A stretch of DNA of 34,436 nucleotides from Opitutaceae bacterium (GTDB lineage: Bacteria; Verrucomicrobiota; Verrucomicrobiia; Opitutales; Opitutaceae): assembly GCA_947474995.1 (NCBI GenBank), contig CANJNJ010000046.1, positions 1-34,436 of the forward strand. The letters run 5' to 3'. The notes under the pieces were generated by a model. That model was not told where the DNA came from and made no database searches. It saw only the letters and a program-made list of their open reading frames with translations. This document shows positions 1 through 8,996 of this stretch, in pieces; the stretch's first letter is position 1; the number at the start of each line of letters is the position of its first letter. The position numbers and the translations under genes were made by a program.

Positions 1-267
1 CCCCCGGTGGGTGTCGCCCGATTCGAGATCGAGCAGGTAGATTTGATAAAAGGGATTGGCCGGATCGCGCTCGCTTTGAAAAACCAGCGCCTTGCCGTCC
101 GGCGAAAAATAGCCCTCGCCACTGCGCCGGCCCTCCAACGTGAGTTGCCGCGTATTCGCGAGGAAGCGGCTCTCGCTGACCGCCTCCCCGGCGGCCGCCC
201 GAAGCAACATCGCGGGGAACACACTCCCGATCACCAGCACGAATAAACCAAGGGAAACAGCCTTCAT
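1..267 (-). CDS. Secreted TolB/PD40-type beta-propeller protein, 5' part only
   Basis: The minus strand from ATG 265-267 stays open to the left edge, giving 89 residues with the C-terminus outside the window. Residues 1-28 form a signal peptide: MKA start, hydrophobic stretch, then an Ala-rich end around LLRAAAGEA. The mature part contains GYFSPDGKALVFQSERD and then YQIYLLDLESGD, which is the pattern of a WD40-like/PD40 (TolB-type) propeller blade. Such domains are found in periplasmic proteins, including TolB and propeller-fused peptidases. The missing downstream part decides which kind this is, so only the propeller start and the export signal are supported. It diverges from the membrane gene at 459. 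The 191 bp between them hold no promoter or hairpin that I can recognise. Confidence 0.8.
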   Translation of the reverse strand, partial: MKAVSLGLFVLVIGSVFPAMLLRAAAGEAVSESRFLANTRQLTLEGRRSGEGYFSPDGKALVFQSERDPANPFYQIYLLDLESGDTHRG

Positions 268-458
268 AGTGCGGCCGGCATTAGCCACCGAAAGTAAGCC
301 CCGCTCAAGCTAAAGCGCTCCTTGGCGCGGTTTGTCGCAACCCGCGGTCCGCCGGGCGCGTCTGGCGCAGTCATGCCCCCCGCCGCCCGGACGTTTGCCC
401 ATGAATTTTTTTACCCGGCCATTGCCAACCCGCACTTATTTGCGGCTCACTTGCCGGC

Positions 459-2891
459 ATGAACGCCCCGGAATCCGACCGCGGGGTTGGTCCGATGGCG
501 GCCCCACCCCGATGTCTGCCCCTTCTGCTCGTGCTATTTTTTGGCAGCGGGTGCGCCGCGTTGATCTACGAAATTGTCTGGTTTCAGCTGCTGCAATTGG
601 TCATCGGGTCGTCGGCCGTCTCGCTCGCGGTGCTGCTCGGCACTTTCATGGGCGGCATGTGCCTGGGCAGCCTCGCCCTGCCGCGGTTGATCTCCGCCAC
701 CCGCCACCCGTTGCGCGTCTACGCGTTCCTTGAACTTGCGATCGGCCTGGCCGGGCTCGCGGTGCTTTTCGCCATGCCTGTCGTGGGCCGCTTCTACACC
801 GGGCAGGTCGATCATGGCCTGCCGGGCCTTTTGCTGCGCGCGCTGGTGTGCGCCGGCTGCCTGCTCCCACCGACGGTCCTGATGGGCGCCACGCTCCCGG
901 CCATCGCACGCTGGATCGAGGCCACCCCGCGCGGCGTTTCGTGGCTCGGCTTCTTCTATGGCGGAAATACGGCCGGAGCCGTGGGAGGTTGTGTGCTCGC
1001 CGGGTTTTACCTCTTGCGCTTGCACGACCTGGCGACCGCCACGTGGTGCGCCGTCGGGATAAATTTGGGTGTGGCCCTGGTCGCCGTCGTCGTGTCCCGG
1101 TTCGCGCCCTATGCGCCGACCCCAAGCGACCCAGCGGTCAAAACGGGTTCGTCCCCGGCGCCCCCCGTCTCGCCGGTGCTCATTTCGATCGCGCTCTCCG
1201 GCCTGTGCGCCCTGGCCGCCGAAGTGGTCTGGGCCCGGAATCTCTCCCTCCTGCTCGGGGCCACGGTCTACACGTTTTCGATCATCCTCGCTGTCTTTCT
1301 CACCGGCCTCGGACTCGGCAGCAGCGTCGGCGCCACCGTGGCGCGCCAATCCACCCAGCCGCGGCTCGCGCTCGCCCTCTGCCAGCTCTTGCAGGTGGCG
1401 GCGATTGCCTGGGCCGCCCGCGCCGTGGCGGTGCAGCTCCCCTATTGGAACATTTCCGACGCCATCCTCGCGAATCCGTGGTCAAAATTTCGCTTCGATC
1501 TCTGGCGCTCGGCGTGGGCCATCTTGCCGTCCGCGCTTCTCTGGGGCGCCAGCTTTCCCCTGGCGCTCGCCGCCAACTCGGCTCCCGGACAAGACTCCGC
1601 CCGGCTCGTTGGTCGCACGTATGCCGCCAACACCGTCGGAGCCATCGCCGGCGCCATCCTGGCGAGCCTGGTGTTCATTCCCCGCTTTGGCACCCTCCAC
1701 ACGCAGGTGCTGCTCATGGCGCTTTCCCTCGTCAGCGCGGTCATCGTGTTTCAACCGCGAAGCCGCAGCACGGCTTTCGCCTTGGCGATGGCGGCACTCG
1801 CCACCGGCCTCCTCGCCCTGGCGGTGCCGAACATTCCCTGGCAACTCGTCGCGTATGGTCGCCAGATTGCCACCACGGATTACGGCGCGAAAGCCCTCTA
1901 TTTTGGCGAAGGCATGAATTCCTCGGTCGCCGTCTCGGAGACGCCCGGTGGCGCGCGTTTTTTTCACGTCGCGGGCAAGACCGAGGCGTCGAGCCTGGAA
2001 AAAGACATGCGCCTGCAACGGATGCTCGGTCACATCCCGGCCCTGCTGCATCCGAATCCACACTCGGTCCTCATTGTCGGCTGCGGCGCCGGCGTGACGG
2101 CCGGTTCGTTTGTCCTCTATCCCTCGGTGGAGCGGATCGTCATCTGCGACATCGAGCCGCTCATTCCCGGAGTCGTCGCCAAATATTTCAGCGCCGAGAA
2201 CTACAATGTGCTGCGCGATCCGCGCGTGCAGGTCATCTTTGACGACGCTCGGCACTACATCGCGACGACGCAGGAAAAATTCGACATCATCACGTCGGAT
2301 CCCATCCACCCGTGGGTCAAGGGTTCGGCCGTCCTTTATTCGCAGGAGTACTTCCAGCTTTGCCGGCAGCGGCTCAAGCCCGGCGGGTTCGTGACCCAGT
2401 GGGTTCCGCTCTATGAGTCGGACCGCGCGGCCGTCCAAAGCGAGATCGCCACGTTTTTCTCCGTTTTCGAGACGGGCACGATTTGGGGCAACGACGACGA
2501 AGGGTACGGCTACGACACCGTGATGCTCGGTCAGGACGGTCCCTTGGTCATCGACCTCGACACCCTCCAGCGGCGTCTTGAACGGCCCGACTACGCCCGC
2601 GTCCGCCAATCGCTTGAACCGCTGGCCCTGGGCTCGGCCGTGGAACTGCTTTCGACCTATGCCGGCCGCTTCCGCGATCTCCGGGGCTGGCTCGCCCGCG
2701 CCGAGATCAACCGCGACCGCAATCTCCGACTGCAATACCTGGCCGGGCTCCAATTGGATTCCTCCGGCGGCGCGAATGCCTACGGCGAAATGCTCAACTA
2801 TCGGCAGTTCCCGGAGGACATCTTTCGCCCCGGCGACACGCGACTGGAGGAACTTCGCCAGCGCATGGAAGCGCGGCGCGGCAATCCTTAG
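459..2891 (+). CDS. Fused polytopic membrane / spermidine synthase-like protein
   Basis: An 810-residue protein. Residues 20-455 form roughly a dozen hydrophobic helices typical of the 'fused MFS/spermidine synthase' family, including GSGCAALIYEIVW near the N-terminus and a related segment, GLCALAAEVVWAR, near residue 250. The C-terminal part is a Rossmann SAM/dcSAM-binding fold of the spermidine synthase type: VLIVGCGAGVTAGSF near 537-551, the acidic residue after strand 2 in ICDIEP near 564, FDDARHY near 592, and DIITSDPIHPW near 608. Few family members have been characterised, so the substrate is unknown and aminopropyl transfer should not be assumed. The start is ATG 459; ATG 495 is also possible because residues 1-12 are not needed by the fold. 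It ends 15 bp from the convergent DUF1552 gene. Confidence 0.85.
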   Translation: MNAPESDRGVGPMAAPPRCLPLLLVLFFGSGCAALIYEIVWFQLLQLVIGSSAVSLAVLLGTFMGGMCLGSLALPRLISATRHPLRVYAFLELAIGLAGLAVLFAMPVVGRFYTGQVDHGLPGLLLRALVCAGCLLPPTVLMGATLPAIARWIEATPRGVSWLGFFYGGNTAGAVGGCVLAGFYLLRLHDLATATWCAVGINLGVALVAVVVSRFAPYAPTPSDPAVKTGSSPAPPVSPVLISIALSGLCALAAEVVWARNLSLLLGATVYTFSIILAVFLTGLGLGSSVGATVARQSTQPRLALALCQLLQVAAIAWAARAVAVQLPYWNISDAILANPWSKFRFDLWRSAWAILPSALLWGASFPLALAANSAPGQDSARLVGRTYAANTVGAIAGAILASLVFIPRFGTLHTQVLLMALSLVSAVIVFQPRSRSTAFALAMAALATGLLALAVPNIPWQLVAYGRQIATTDYGAKALYFGEGMNSSVAVSETPGGARFFHVAGKTEASSLEKDMRLQRMLGHIPALLHPNPHSVLIVGCGAGVTAGSFVLYPSVERIVICDIEPLIPGVVAKYFSAENYNVLRDPRVQVIFDDARHYIATTQEKFDIITSDPIHPWVKGSAVLYSQEYFQLCRQRLKPGGFVTQWVPLYESDRAAVQSEIATFFSVFETGTIWGNDDEGYGYDTVMLGQDGPLVIDLDTLQRRLERPDYARVRQSLEPLALGSAVELLSTYAGRFRDLRGWLARAEINRDRNLRLQYLAGLQLDSSGGANAYGEMLNYRQFPEDIFRPGDTRLEELRQRMEARRGNP

Positions 2892-2906
2892 GTCCGCCGT
2901 CGCGGC

Positions 2907-4322
2907 TCAAACGACCGTAATCGGTCCGGTCGAATCGCCGATCCGCTCGACGCCTTTGACCCCCATGCGATCGACCATGCTCAGGAAGAGATTGCTCATC
3001 GGCCGGCCGCCCAGCTTTTGGTAACGGCCCGGCGTCAGGGTACCGCCGCCACCTCCCGCGAGGAGGATCGGCAGGTTGTCGTGCGTGTGCCGGTTGCCGT
3101 CCGAGTTGCCGCAGCCATAAACGATCATCGAATTGTGCAGGACCGAACGGCCATCGACGTCCTTCGTCGCCTCGAGCTTCTGCAGGAAACGCGCGAAGTG
3201 CTGCATGTAGTACAAATCAATCTCGCCGATTTTTCGCACGAGATCGGGGTTGTTCCGATGATGCGAGCAATAGTGGTGCCCTTCCGGGATGCCGATCTGC
3301 GGGTAGGCGCGATTGCTGCCATCGCCCGCGAGGAGGAGTGTCGAGATGCGGGTCGAGTCGGTCTGAAATGCCATCGCCAGCAAATCGAACATCACGCCCA
3401 TGTGCTCGCCGTAGTCGCTCGGAATTCCCACTGGGGCATCCGCCAGGGGATCCGGCAAATTGCCAAAGCTCTCCGCACGCTCAATGCGCGTTTCAATCTC
3501 CCGCACCCCGGTCAGATATTCATCGAGTTTTTGCCGATCACTGCGCCCCAGCTGGCGCTCCAGCGAGCGCGCATCGTCGAGCACGAAGTCGAGGAGCGAT
3601 CGTTGCGTCGCCTGGCGCATCCGAAAATTCGCCTCACGCTCACCCGGCGCCCCGACCCCGAACAGCCGCTCAAACACCAGCCGGGGATTCGACTCCGGCG
3701 CCATCGGTGTCGTCGCCGAGTGCCAGGAAAGATTGTATTGGTAGGCGCAAGAGTAGCCGGAGTCGCAGCGGCCGGACTTGCGCACCGCATCGCAGGAAAG
3801 TTCGAGCGAGGGAAACCGCGTCAGGTGGCCGATCCGCTGGGCGGCGACCTGGTCCACGGAGATACCCACATGAATGTCCGTGCTGTCCGTTTTCCGCGCC
3901 CGGGCACCGGTGAGAAAGGTGGCGTTGGCCCGCGCGTGATCGCCCGCGCCGTCATTGCCCCCCACCGCATTCTTGTGATTGAGCCCACCCAAGACCTGGA
4001 GCGCGCCCTGCAGCGGAGCAAGCGGCTGCATGGTCGGACCGAGGGTAAAATTCTTGTCCAGCCCCGCCGGCCACCAGTTGTCCTGTTGGGCCCCATTCGG
4101 AAAATAGACAAATGCCATGCGCAGCGGCGCACCCGTGGAGGTTACGCCCAGCCCGGTCCCGGCGGCGGGCGCGACGGTCGCCGCTCGCGCCGCCGGCCCC
4201 ATGGCCGACTCCAGCATCGGCAACGCCACGCAGGCGCCCAGCCCACGGAGAAACTGGCGACGATTGAACGCGAGCTGCCGTTGCAGCGCGGCCTCGCGAC
4301 CGGGGGTGGTTTTGGGGGTCAT
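2907..4322 (-). CDS. DUF1552 family exported protein
   Basis: A 471-residue protein of the DUF1552 family, which is common in Planctomycetes and Verrucomicrobia and has no assigned biochemical role. The N-terminus carries a twin-arginine-like signal, NRRQFLRGLGACVALP, at about residues 20-35, followed by an Ala-rich cleavage region. Family-typical segments follow, including FVYFPNGAQQDNWWP, LGGLNHKNAVGG and, towards the C-terminus, YGCGNSDGNRHTHDNLPILLAGGG. The ATG overlaps the stop of the upstream DUF1592 gene by 4 bp (4319-4322), so the two are almost certainly translated together. DUF1552 and DUF1592 genes usually occur as such pairs. Its C-terminus faces the spermidine synthase-like gene. 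The function is unknown; the likely location is outside the cytoplasmic membrane. Confidence 0.9.
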   Translation of the reverse strand: MTPKTTPGREAALQRQLAFNRRQFLRGLGACVALPMLESAMGPAARAATVAPAAGTGLGVTSTGAPLRMAFVYFPNGAQQDNWWPAGLDKNFTLGPTMQPLAPLQGALQVLGGLNHKNAVGGNDGAGDHARANATFLTGARARKTDSTDIHVGISVDQVAAQRIGHLTRFPSLELSCDAVRKSGRCDSGYSCAYQYNLSWHSATTPMAPESNPRLVFERLFGVGAPGEREANFRMRQATQRSLLDFVLDDARSLERQLGRSDRQKLDEYLTGVREIETRIERAESFGNLPDPLADAPVGIPSDYGEHMGVMFDLLAMAFQTDSTRISTLLLAGDGSNRAYPQIGIPEGHHYCSHHRNNPDLVRKIGEIDLYYMQHFARFLQKLEATKDVDGRSVLHNSMIVYGCGNSDGNRHTHDNLPILLAGGGGGTLTPGRYQKLGGRPMSNLFLSMVDRMGVKGVERIGDSTGPITVV

Positions 4323-6997
4323 GGAGTAGGCTTGGTTTGGGTAAAACTAGCTGAAGTGGCGGGCGAAGGAAAGTCCGCAGTCACCGCCCGCTGGTTGCGT
4401 TGATTCTGGAAGGGAGCGGATTCAATCACGCCCATGATCAGGGCCGACATCCGGCCGTCCTCCCGCGCCAGACGCTCGACAATCACATCCACCGAGTGCG
4501 TGTCGTAATACTCCAGTCCGCGCCCCAGCGCGTAGGTGAGCATCTTTTCCGTCAGGCAACGGTAGAAATCCATCCGGCGCTCGGTGACCAGGACATGCTT
4601 GAGTTCCCGGACGCTGGCGAACGCCTCCCCGGTGATGAGCCGGCCCGAGGCGTCGATCGGTTGCTTGGCATCGAGGTCGCGCCAGATCCCGAGGGCATTG
4701 AAGTTTTCGAACGCCAGCCCCAGCGGGTCCATTCGCTCATGGCAGGAACTGCACAATTTGTTGGCGCGATGCACCGCCAACATTTCGCTGAGTTTTGGCT
4801 CGCGCCCCGTGATGTCGGTCTTCGCTTCTTCCAGCGCCGGCACGTCGGGCGGCGGCGGCGGTGGCGGCGTGCCGAGAATGTTATCGAGGATGAACAGGCC
4901 GCGTTTCACCGGCGAGGTGCGGGTGGGATTTGACGTCACCGTCAGCACCGTCCCCTGCGTGAGTACGCCACCGCGGATACTATCGGGCGGCAGTTTCACG
5001 AGCCGTATCTCGTCGCCCGTCACATCGGGCACGCCATACTGGGCCGCCAGGCGTTCATTCAAGTACGTGTAATCGCTTTCGATCAGCTCCAGCACGCTGC
5101 GATCCTCGCGCAGGACGTGGTCGAAATACATCTCGGTCTCACTCCGCATCAGTTTGCGCAACGGCCCGTCGAACTCGATTCGACCGTCCTTGTTGGGCCG
5201 CGCGTTCGCCCCATTTACGACGCGGGCGTTGATGGGCACGAACTCGACATCGCGCGCCTGCAGCCACTGACCCGTAAAACTGCGCACGAAGGCCTGGGCC
5301 TTTTCCTCCTTCAGCATGCGGGCCACCTGGGCCGGCAAGGCCGCGCGCAGCGCCCCGCGCTCCGCCAAACCAAAAAGCTCGGCATCCGGCATCGTTGACC
5401 AGAGAAAATAAGACAGCCGCGACGCCAAGGCGTAGTCGTCCACCGCCGCAAATGATTTCTGCGCCTCGCGTGGATCCGTCTCCTCCACCCGGAAAAGAAA
5501 CCGCGGTGACGCCAGCACCGCCATCACGGCGCGACCAATGCCCTCTTCAAACGTGCTCTGGCCCTTCGCGTATACACCGCGGGCGATGGCCACGAGCTGC
5601 GTGACTTTCTCCTCGGCCACCGGACGCCGGTAAGCCTTGGTGGCGAAACGGCGCAACACCTCAGCCGCATACCGATCGCGTTCCGCCCCGGCGGCAGGCG
5701 CCTCCGCCCGCGGGAAGAAGCGGTCATAATTCTTCGGCGCCTCCCAGTGTTTCGGGCTCATGGGGCCGCGCACTTGCACCGAGACCACCCGAACATCCAG
5801 GCGGGTTGCCGCCGGCGGACGGGCAGGCGCGGCGCTTTTTTCCGCCCCAGGTGGCGGGATCCGGATATTGCCGCCCCGTGCCGCCGGCGGCGGACCCGTC
5901 ACGGCTCCCGCCATCGCCGCCATGCGGGGAGTGACGCCTTCCACCAACGACAAAGGCACCACTTCGAACGAAATCGTGTGTGTCCCCGCCGACCACGACA
6001 GCTCGTAGTCGTGCTTCAAAACCAAGCGGTCCTTCCAGACGACGTCGTCCGCGAAGCGCTGCTCGCCATCGACCCGCCCAATGACCGTACAGTGGCCCGG
6101 GTCAAAATCGAAGGTCCCCTTGGCCTCCAGCTCGATCGCCAGCTGATAAGTGTCGTCCTTGTCGACCTGGAAAGTCTTCGACACGATCGCCGCCTGCTTC
6201 GCACTCAACTGCTCGCCGTTGCCCGGACCACTTTCAGGGCGAAAATCACGGCCGGTTGCCGTGGTCTCCCGCACCACTTTGGAAACCTTGGGCACCGCGC
6301 GCTCGACGATTGCCTCCGCGGCGGCGAGATATTTTTCCAATAGCAGCGGCGAGAGCGTGAGCACGTCACCGTTGTTGTCGAAGCCGTTACCGCTGTCGTC
6401 AGGCGGGAACTCCACCTCGCTGTTGAAATCGATCCCCGCCAAATCGCGGATCGTGTTGCGATATTCGACCCGATTCAGCCGGCGCGCCGTCACCCGGCCG
6501 GGATCCGGGTTGGCCGGATCAAGGCCGAAGGCCCCGTATTTAATCCAATTCGCCAAATCCGAAATCTCCTTCGCGTCAGGGCGCGGTCCGTCGTGACCGG
6601 GCAGCGGCATCAAACCGGCCCGCACATTCTTCAGCGTCGCCAGCCAGACCTCCTTTCGCGCCACGGTCTCCGCATCCGTCCCCAATTCGTCGAATGCCAG
6701 GTCCCCCTTGCTCATGCCCTCCCCGTGGCAATCGTAGCAATATCTCTCCAGCATCGGCCGGATCGTCTGGTGAAAGGTAGTCACCACTCCCGCGGCGGCG
6801 CCGACCGCAGACGGCAACGTCCAGCCCAACAACGCGAGCAGCCCCGCCGGCTTCCAAGGCAACGCGCGGGCCAGCGCGGCAGTTGGAGACCGGGTCAGGA
6901 GGTCGTGGGTCACGCGGGGTAACTTTGGCACAGGCACCTCGAGGACCGTGCCCGGTCGCGAGGAAAAATCAACCCACACCTGCACGGCATCGGACAT
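4319..6997 (-). CDS. DUF1592-family multidomain protein with cytochrome c-type haem site
   Basis: About 892 residues from ATG 6997. A hydrophobic signal-like segment, LLALLGWTLPSAVGAAAG, is followed by a c-type haem site (CYDCH, about residues 87-91) in a planctomycete cytochrome (PSCyt1-like) domain. Then come DUF1587 (around RLNRVEYRNTIRDLAGIDF), a carbohydrate-binding-like middle region, DUF1595 (FATKAYRRPV), DUF1592 (PRFLFRVEETDP, SRLSYFLWSTMPD), DUF1588 (RGGVLTQGTVLTVTSNPTRT, then a run of seven Pro) and DUF1585 at the C-terminus. A second cysteine motif, CSSCHERMDPLGLAFENF, lies in DUF1588 and could bind another haem. Such proteins are proposed to act in extracellular polymer or carbohydrate oxidation, but no reaction is established. 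TTG 7039 is a possible longer start. GTG 6913 would place the signal peptide closer to the N-terminus and may be correct. Confidence 0.88.
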   Translation of the reverse strand: MSDAVQVWVDFSSRPGTVLEVPVPKLPRVTHDLLTRSPTAALARALPWKPAGLLALLGWTLPSAVGAAAGVVTTFHQTIRPMLERYCYDCHGEGMSKGDLAFDELGTDAETVARKEVWLATLKNVRAGLMPLPGHDGPRPDAKEISDLANWIKYGAFGLDPANPDPGRVTARRLNRVEYRNTIRDLAGIDFNSEVEFPPDDSGNGFDNNGDVLTLSPLLLEKYLAAAEAIVERAVPKVSKVVRETTATGRDFRPESGPGNGEQLSAKQAAIVSKTFQVDKDDTYQLAIELEAKGTFDFDPGHCTVIGRVDGEQRFADDVVWKDRLVLKHDYELSWSAGTHTISFEVVPLSLVEGVTPRMAAMAGAVTGPPPAARGGNIRIPPPGAEKSAAPARPPAATRLDVRVVSVQVRGPMSPKHWEAPKNYDRFFPRAEAPAAGAERDRYAAEVLRRFATKAYRRPVAEEKVTQLVAIARGVYAKGQSTFEEGIGRAVMAVLASPRFLFRVEETDPREAQKSFAAVDDYALASRLSYFLWSTMPDAELFGLAERGALRAALPAQVARMLKEEKAQAFVRSFTGQWLQARDVEFVPINARVVNGANARPNKDGRIEFDGPLRKLMRSETEMYFDHVLREDRSVLELIESDYTYLNERLAAQYGVPDVTGDEIRLVKLPPDSIRGGVLTQGTVLTVTSNPTRTSPVKRGLFILDNILGTPPPPPPPDVPALEEAKTDITGREPKLSEMLAVHRANKLCSSCHERMDPLGLAFENFNALGIWRDLDAKQPIDASGRLITGEAFASVRELKHVLVTERRMDFYRCLTEKMLTYALGRGLEYYDTHSVDVIVERLAREDGRMSALIMGVIESAPFQNQRNQRAVTADFPSPATSASFTQTKPTP

Positions 6998-7066
6998 GCC
7001 TTGCGCCCACCCGTCTTGCCACCATCGCACGGTGGCCAATCCAGTCCAACGAACGTTATCATCGGC

Positions 7067-8335
7067 TCAGCTCAGGTCCCGGATGCTGCCAAACTCCGGA
7101 TTAAACAGCCGCTGGTAGGTTCGGACAATCATTCCGTCGGTCAAACCAGCGAGCCAATCGCAGATTTGCCGGGCCTTGCCGGCCTGCGTCGCCTCGGCGT
7201 CAATCAGGCGGCCGACCCTCGGCGGCAGAATCTTGACCACCCGCGTGCCCTTTTCGACATAGTTGCGCCAGCACGAATCCCAGAGATCGAACAACACGCG
7301 TCGCGCCTTGTGCTCCATCTGCTGGAGTTGCGGGCTCTCAAAGATGATGTCGTTCGCCATCTTCTTATAAAATCCCGCTTCGCGCTCGGCATTCGGCGCC
7401 ACCACGAGGTCGAACCGATAACGATTCGTCAGCGCGGACATGAAATTTTCCCGCTCCCGCAGCCGGCACGACGTGATGAAGTGACCCACTTTCTGTGAAA
7501 ACGCGCTCTCGAGCCGATCCCCGCGAATCGCCACCAACAGCTGCTCGAGCCAGCGTTGCCGCTCGGCATCGATGGCCTCGCCCGCCGCCCACGACTCGAT
7601 TCGCTCGATGGTAAGAAAGCCCGCGGTGACGCCGTCGACGATGTCGTTGAGCGAATAGGCGGCATCGTCGGCCCAATCCATAATCTGGCACTCGACACTC
7701 TTGAAGGCATTCAGCGTTTCGTCCGCGTGAAGTTCCGCCGGAATTGCCGTGTCCCCCAGCACGAAGGCACGGTGCCGCTCCTGCGGATCATAGAGAAAAT
7801 GGTTGCTAGGCGCGCTGGGAAATTCACGGAACAGTTTCTTGTACTTCAACACGCCGTCCAGCAGGGCGCGCGTCGGCGCCATGCCGCGGACGCCGGATTC
7901 ATTCTGATAAATGGTTTCGGTCAGCAGATGGAGGGTTTGCGCGTTGCCTTCGAATCCGCCCCAGGGACCCATCAGCTCCTGCAGGGTCCTTTCGCCCGAG
8001 TGGCCGAAGGGCGGATGGCCTAGATCGTGCGCCAGGCAAACCGCCTCCACCAAATCGTCGTCGATGTGAAAATCGCCGCGCAACGGCGCGCCCCGCGAGC
8101 GCACATAGCTGGAAATCGAGCGACCGATCTGCGCCACCTCCATCGAATGCGTCAGCCGGGTACGGTAAAAATCATATTCGCCCGAGAGGAAAACCTGCGT
8201 CTTCGACTGCAACTTCCGAAATGCATGCGCGTGGATAATTCGATCGCGGTCCATTTGAAACGGCGTGCGATAGTCGCGCTTGCGCGCCCCGCCCAGCGGC
8301 TCCCAGTCGAACGCAGTGTAGAAGCGATTGGTCAT
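7067..8335 (-). CDS. dgt: Deoxyguanosinetriphosphate triphosphohydrolase-like HD protein
   Basis: A 422-residue HD-domain protein of the dGTPase family, which hydrolyses dNTPs to deoxynucleoside and triphosphate and so shapes nucleotide pools. The metal ligands are visible: H63 in RLTHSMEVAQIGR, H103-D104 in LAHDLGHPPFGHSGE, and a later Asp in MDWADDAAYSLND near residue 220. RDYRTPFQMDRDRI and HAFRKLQSKTQVF near the N-terminus are also family hallmarks. I start at ATG 8335 because similarity begins there. The open frame continues upstream to 8569, but that extension is Arg/Pro-rich, crosses a hairpin and looks noncoding. Its stop lies 69 bp before the DUF1592 start, so read-through into that pair is possible. 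Substrate preference cannot be read from sequence. Confidence 0.9.
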   Translation of the reverse strand: MTNRFYTAFDWEPLGGARKRDYRTPFQMDRDRIIHAHAFRKLQSKTQVFLSGEYDFYRTRLTHSMEVAQIGRSISSYVRSRGAPLRGDFHIDDDLVEAVCLAHDLGHPPFGHSGERTLQELMGPWGGFEGNAQTLHLLTETIYQNESGVRGMAPTRALLDGVLKYKKLFREFPSAPSNHFLYDPQERHRAFVLGDTAIPAELHADETLNAFKSVECQIMDWADDAAYSLNDIVDGVTAGFLTIERIESWAAGEAIDAERQRWLEQLLVAIRGDRLESAFSQKVGHFITSCRLRERENFMSALTNRYRFDLVVAPNAEREAGFYKKMANDIIFESPQLQQMEHKARRVLFDLWDSCWRNYVEKGTRVVKILPPRVGRLIDAEATQAGKARQICDWLAGLTDGMIVRTYQRLFNPEFGSIRDLS

Positions 8336-8444
8336 CGGGAATTGTTTCGACACGAACCGTTCATGCCATACGACGCAATCTTGCAATGCCCCCCGCGACC
8401 GTTCACCCCGCCCTCGGGCGCTGTGCGATTGCCGGGAACGATGT

Positions 8445-8464
8445 CGGCCACCGCGTGGTGGCCG
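8445..8464. terminator. Perfect 8-bp hairpin between the dGTPase gene and the upstream small gene
   Basis: CGGCCACC, loop GCGT, then GGTGGCCG form a GC-rich stem. On the minus strand it lies about 135 bp downstream of the small gene's stop (8600) and about 110 bp before the dGTPase ATG, with no T-run after it. It could end or slow minus-strand transcripts before the dGTPase gene. The rest of the 264-bp gap (8336-8599) holds nothing recognisable. Confidence 0.35.
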
Positions 8465-8599
8465 CGGGCGGAAAAATGACGGGATGCTCGGGGCCGGGCG
8501 GGGGTCTCGAGGAAGGTCAGGCTCCTGCGCTCGAGGCGGCACAACTGCTCGCCGATTAGCGGCGCACAACGCGGCACCCCGACCGGCGACGGCGGCAAT

Positions 8600-8965
8600 T
8601 TACCGAGCAGAAGGCGGCGCCGTGCCGATGGCCGGGGGGCGCGCCTTGCTGGGCAGCATTTCGCGGACGAGGCGTGTCACGCGCCCCGCGGAAACTCGCA
8701 GCCGCAATTGCCGCCGTGCAAATCCCTGGTTGCCCGGATGAAACTGAAATTCCGCCAGATCCGCGGGCAGATCGTCCGCGGTGGTGAGTTGCCCTACCGC
8801 CCGGATCAAATCATAGTCGGCCGCGAAATAATCTTGGGCTGAAAGCCGGAACAGCGGGACCAACGGCCAGACCCGGCGGTGAAGACAACGCCAGAACATC
8901 GCATCAACATAACGTTCCGGCGAGACGTCATAACGCTGGCAAAACAACTCTGAAAAATTTGGCAC
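8600..8965 (-). CDS. Small conserved-looking protein of unknown function
   Basis: I do not recognise this family. From GTG 8965 the protein has 121 residues, no signal peptide, no membrane helix, and many aromatic and charged residues (FSELFCQRYDVSPERYVDAMFWRCLHR, shortened here to FCQRYDVSPERYVDAMFW). The segments DYDLIRAVGQL and LAEFQFHPGNQGFARRQLRLR follow, and the basic tail suggests nucleic acid or membrane contact. Codon use in this part matches neighbouring genes. The frame stays open upstream to GTG 9037, through ATG 9019, but those codons (TTA, GTA, ACA, ACT) are AT-ending and overlap a promoter and inverted repeat, so I prefer 8965. It diverges from cdd. No function is proposed. Confidence 0.65.
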   Translation of the reverse strand: MPNFSELFCQRYDVSPERYVDAMFWRCLHRRVWPLVPLFRLSAQDYFAADYDLIRAVGQLTTADDLPADLAEFQFHPGNQGFARRQLRLRVSAGRVTRLVREMLPSKARPPAIGTAPPSAR

Positions 8966-8980
8966 GGCTGGACGAAGCGA

Positions 8981-8994
8981 CAGTACTGATACTG
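8981..8994. promoter_or_regulatory. Inverted repeat CAGTA-ctga-TACTG, operator-like
   Basis: This perfect 5+5 bp inverted repeat with a 4-bp spacer sits just downstream of a candidate -10 box (8997-9002, minus strand) and 15 bp before GTG 8965. It would cover the transcription start of the small unknown gene, which is a classic repressor position. The binding protein is not identifiable. Confidence 0.4.
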
Positions 8995-8996
8995 TG

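Noticed and set aside
3018-4403. 461-codon plus-strand frame opposite the DUF1552 gene
   Set aside because: The minus-strand protein has family motifs and a Tat-like signal, whereas the opposite frame has none.
4848-4871. GGCGGCGGCGGTGGCGGCG triplet-like repeat
   Set aside because: It encodes the seven-Pro run of the DUF1592-family protein and is a coding low-complexity stretch, not an independent repeat element.
8336-8569. N-terminal extension of the dGTPase frame
   Set aside because: The extension is Arg/Pro/Ser-rich, crosses a perfect hairpin and lacks family similarity, which begins at ATG 8335.
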